This document shows, piece after piece, positions 11,846 to 14,451 of a stretch of 14,451 nucleotides of DNA. Position 1 is the stretch's first letter. Each line of letters opens with the position of its first letter. Source of the stretch: an uncultured Clostridia bacterium (GTDB lineage: Bacteria; Bacillota; Clostridia; TANB77; CAG-508); the NCBI GenBank assembly GCA_948663505.1, contig CAPNAQ010000031.1, forward strand, positions 1-14,451, in the 5' to 3' direction. The notes under the pieces are model-generated. The model saw only the letters and a program-made list of their open reading frames with translations, ran no database searches and had not been told where the DNA came from. Made by a program: the position numbers and the translations under genes.

Positions 11846-13432
11846 CTAATTATAAATATTGTAATCTATATCAGGAAACACACAATCTTTTTTAGAAATA
11901 TCTTTTAAAAAACTCTCATCAATTTCGTCATTTTTAATCTGATTATACAATTGTGTAAATCTACCAATATGATCTTTTATACGTTTTTTAGCATAATCAA
12001 CCATTGTACCATTTGTAATAATAAATAACCAATCACTACTTTGGGCAAGTAATAACTCTCTAGCACATTGATTTAAAGCCTTTTTCTTCAAACCTTTTGC
12101 ATTTGGATATAAATTAGCCAATTCACACATTCTATCACCAGCAATATGCAAATGTCTGTGAGCATAGTCATTTGAAGTATTAAGCCATACTTCACTGTAT
12201 CCATTTGCACCCCAACTAGAACGACAAGGTGAACATACTTGAATTTCTGGATATTTATCTATATATTCTGAAGGTGTTATCAATTCAAAATTACAATCAT
12301 CATAATAAATTTTTTTAAATAGGATATAAAGCCAATAAGGACCTTCATACCACCAATGACCATAAAGTTCAGCATCATAAGGACATAAAATTATTGGAGT
12401 CTTATCCATATATTGTACTAAATCATTAATTTGATTTGTTCTACAATCTAAAAAATGACCTGCTTGTTTTTCAGCAGAATCCATAGCCCATTGAGGATTA
12501 TAGTAATCTTTATAATAAGTTTTTCCAGTAATTCTATGATATTTAATTCCAGTATGAACTCTAACACCATTATGTGCAATATATGGTTTTATATAATCAT
12601 AATCAGCTTCATAACCAATATCACGATAAAATTCTCTATAATTAAAATCACCAGGATAACCATTTATAGAACTCCAAACTTGTCTTGAAGATTCAATATC
12701 ACGACCAAATGCAATTACACCTTCAGGAGAAACAATAGGGGAGAATGTACCATAAACAGGAGTAGGATCTGCATATAAAATTCCATGTGATTCTGTTATT
12801 ATATATTCTATACCAAATTCTTTTAAATATTTATCAGCTTCAGGAACATACCCACATTCAGGTAACCAAATTCCACGAGGCTTTTTTCCAAAGTATTTTT
12901 CATATGTTTGAACACCAACAGCAATCTGTGCTTTTATAGTCTTTTCATTTACATATAATATAGGAAAATATCCATGTGTTGCACCACATGTAATTATTTC
13001 TAAAACACCAATGTCTTGGAAATGCTTAAATTGACTAATTAAATCACATTTAAAAACATCTTTAAATAAATGTAAATCATTTGAATATCTATCAAGATAA
13101 TAATGTGATAGTTTATTTAATTCTTTATCATTAGCAGTTCTTTTAACTTCTTTTTCTGAAAGTTCAATTAATTTTTTTAAATATTTAATATATTTTTTTT
13201 GTAAAAGTTTATTATCTAACATAGATAGAAGAGGAGGAGTCATAGACATTGTAATTCTAAATTTAACACCTTCATCAACTAATTTTTGAAAATTTGTAAG
13301 TAATGGTATATATGTTTCTGAAATAGCCTCATACAACCAAGATTCTTCTAAATAATCATCACTTTCTGGGTGATGTATAAATGGAAGATGTGCATGTAGT
13401 ACAAAACTTACATAGCCCTTTTTTTGTTGCAT
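11846..13432 (-). CDS. GH57 1,4-alpha-glucan branching enzyme
   Basis: This 528-residue protein has the GH57 glucan-branching-enzyme layout of a (beta/alpha)7 barrel followed by a helical domain. The five family regions can be seen: HAHLPF (residues 13-18), CGATHGYFPIL (149-159), GIWLPECGY (187-195) with nucleophile E192, CPYDAELYGHWWYEG (350-364) with acid/base D353, and GANGYSEVWLNTSNDYAHRHLH (408-429). It makes alpha-1,6 branches in glycogen-type glucans by cutting and re-joining alpha-1,4 chains. Length matches the Thermotoga/Thermococcus type. It follows a DUF4912 protein gene on the same strand (126 bp gap), a pair often seen in Clostridia. AAGGGAG lies seven bases before the ATG. Glycogen metabolism is supported by the family; no other glycogen gene is in the window. 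All catalytic residues are present. Confidence 0.93.
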   Translation of the reverse strand: MQQKKGYVSFVLHAHLPFIHHPESDDYLEESWLYEAISETYIPLLTNFQKLVDEGVKFRITMSMTPPLLSMLDNKLLQKKYIKYLKKLIELSEKEVKRTANDKELNKLSHYYLDRYSNDLHLFKDVFKCDLISQFKHFQDIGVLEIITCGATHGYFPILYVNEKTIKAQIAVGVQTYEKYFGKKPRGIWLPECGYVPEADKYLKEFGIEYIITESHGILYADPTPVYGTFSPIVSPEGVIAFGRDIESSRQVWSSINGYPGDFNYREFYRDIGYEADYDYIKPYIAHNGVRVHTGIKYHRITGKTYYKDYYNPQWAMDSAEKQAGHFLDCRTNQINDLVQYMDKTPIILCPYDAELYGHWWYEGPYWLYILFKKIYYDDCNFELITPSEYIDKYPEIQVCSPCRSSWGANGYSEVWLNTSNDYAHRHLHIAGDRMCELANLYPNAKGLKKKALNQCARELLLAQSSDWLFIITNGTMVDYAKKRIKDHIGRFTQLYNQIKNDEIDESFLKDISKKDCVFPDIDYNIYN

Positions 13433-13558
13433 TTTAATTCTCCCTTCGATTATCTTGTAACAAATTTATGGAGAGCTTCACTATTTATAATTTACTCTTA
13501 ATTAAAATTTACAGTTTTAAAAAATATACTACAAATTTGTTAGCTTTCCGATTTGTTC
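13433..13558. other. Gap between DUF4912 and GH57 genes with competing stems
   Basis: TAACAAATTT (about 13457-13466) can pair with AAATTTGTTA, and GGAGAGCT (from about 13470) with AGCTTTCC, in the interval up to about 13550. The two pairings cross and cannot form as nested stems, so they would be alternatives or a pseudoknot. No T-run follows, and I see no clear promoter. Confidence 0.3.
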
Positions 13559-14365
13559 TTATTTAAATTGAGAAGATGTATGAGAAGATGGATTCTTTAA
13601 ATTATAAATTTCTTCTACATTTTCATTTTTATAAATCTCTTTGTATAAATCATAAATATTGTAAATTTTGCCCATATTTCTAATAAAACACAAATTAGAA
13701 ATTGATTTTGATGTTTCTTGATTAGTTTTTACATTTCTAAAGTAAATCATTTTTTCATCTTTATTGAATAAAATATGATCATTTGGTGATTCAATTTTAT
13801 TTGAAGATGTTATATAAACATAATTATTTTGTATTTTTTCATTATTAATTATAGGGCGTCTACCTAATTCAATTCTATAATCAGATTTACTATCATTTAC
13901 ATTTAAATACCAACTATTTGCAAAATCATTTATATCAACTTCAAAACTATAGTGTAAAGTATTATTATAAATAATAAGCACAGGTTTTGTGGTTTCAAAA
14001 AAGTTTTCTCCAAATTGTATTTTATAGTTTTCTCTATCTTCATCAGAAATATCCCAATAAACAAATAATGTTTTTGGTGTTTGTGCTAATATTTTTACAA
14101 TAGTTTGGTTATATCTGTATGGTAAATCATAATATTCAACTATTGAAGGTTTTAATGTATTTTTTGATTTATTTTTTGCTACAGGTACTTTTTCTGCTGT
14201 AGTTTTAGATGTAGCTTTTATTCTTTTGCTATTAGATACCTTTTTTTGTGTTGTAGATGTTTTTTTAGCTAATTGTTTTTTAGTTGTTGTTTCCTTTGAT
14301 TTTGTTGTTGTTTTTTTCTTTTCTGGAATTTTTAATTCTTCATTTTCTTTTGTTTTTCTTGGCAT
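13559..14365 (-). CDS. DUF4912 domain protein with basic tail
   Basis: This 268-residue protein has two parts. Residues 1-72 are a low-complexity basic tail of Lys, Thr and Ser (repeats of TTK/KKT), probably disordered and perhaps able to bind nucleic acid or polyanions. Residues about 78-210 are a DUF4912 domain, with the family signature YYDLPYRYNQTIVKILAQTPKTLFVYWDISDEDRE (78-112) followed by beta-strand-rich sequence. DUF4912 has no agreed function. Its genes often sit next to GH57 or other glucan genes, as here, so a role in glycogen or cell-surface glucan handling is possible but unproven. The ribosome site AGGAGG is a near-perfect match just before the ATG. A candidate promoter lies upstream within the window, so this is probably the first gene of its operon. 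Confidence 0.85.
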   Translation of the reverse strand: MPRKTKENEELKIPEKKKTTTKSKETTTKKQLAKKTSTTQKKVSNSKRIKATSKTTAEKVPVAKNKSKNTLKPSIVEYYDLPYRYNQTIVKILAQTPKTLFVYWDISDEDRENYKIQFGENFFETTKPVLIIYNNTLHYSFEVDINDFANSWYLNVNDSKSDYRIELGRRPIINNEKIQNNYVYITSSNKIESPNDHILFNKDEKMIYFRNVKTNQETSKSISNLCFIRNMGKIYNIYDLYKEIYKNENVEEIYNLKNPSSHTSSQFK

Positions 14366-14412
14366 TTTTTCCTCCTAGTTTTTATAAGGTTAATCTCTTT
14401 TTTATTTCTTAT

Positions 14413-14441
14413 ATACTATAATAAATTTAAAATAAATTCAA
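14413..14441 (-). promoter_or_regulatory. Possible promoter of the DUF4912-GH57 operon
   Basis: On the - strand TTGAAT (14436-14441) is followed by a 17-base spacer and TAGTAT (14413-14418). The start would be about 40 bases before the DUF4912 gene's ATG. TATAGT at 14415-14420 is an alternative -10 with a 15-base spacer. Confidence 0.45.
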
Positions 14442-14451
14442 GTAAATTAAA

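Overview
The window is about three-quarters A+T, uses ATG, GTG and TTG starts behind GGAG-type Shine-Dalgarno sites, and carries Firmicutes gene families: Asp23/AmaP/DUF2273, nusB-xseA-xseB, a YuiD-like PAP2 protein, fhs, YtxC, and a GH57 branching enzyme next to a DUF4912 protein. This points to a low-GC, probably spore-forming and anaerobic member of the Clostridia. I cannot name a genus.

Bases 1 to about 3070 look like an accessory boundary. The first ~266 bases appear to be the end of an integrated element. They contain a perfect 12-bp tandem repeat and stop at a displaced 3' half of a tRNA-Thr(GGT) gene (267-311) that still has its own terminator. Next comes an Abi_2/AbiF-type HEPN protein gene (480-1355). 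It is bracketed by two copies of one small RNA hairpin whose stems differ by compensating base changes. Each copy starts 7 bases after the end of its own -10 box, and the downstream copy ends in a strong terminator. Behind it lie two gene remnants joined by a deletion (the start of a cupin gene and the end of an SGNH/GDSL hydrolase gene) and an orphan membrane protein.

Bases 3110-9311 are core housekeeping genes on the + strand: the Asp23 envelope-stress genes asp23-amaP-DUF2273, then nusB, xseA, a PepSY-like lipid-anchored or membrane-anchored protein, xseB, a YuiD-like membrane protein and fhs (formate-tetrahydrofolate ligase). A large inverted repeat overlaps the predicted asp23 promoter, and another separates asp23 from amaP.

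Bases 9300-10705 form one transcription unit. A good promoter is followed by a ~230-base structured leader and an orphan 361-residue protein with three degenerate repeats, ending in a terminator shared with the convergent ytxC.

The right third is on the - strand: a DUF4912 protein, then a GH57 1,4-alpha-glucan branching enzyme, then YtxC (sporulation). Between the last two is a 129-bp imperfect hairpin element. Its G-U pairs suggest that it works as RNA read from the + strand, opposite to its neighbours; it could also be a MITE-like repeat.

The best candidate for an under-described system is the Abi_2/AbiF gene with its twin promoter-hairpin units. The two structured intergenic RNAs come next.
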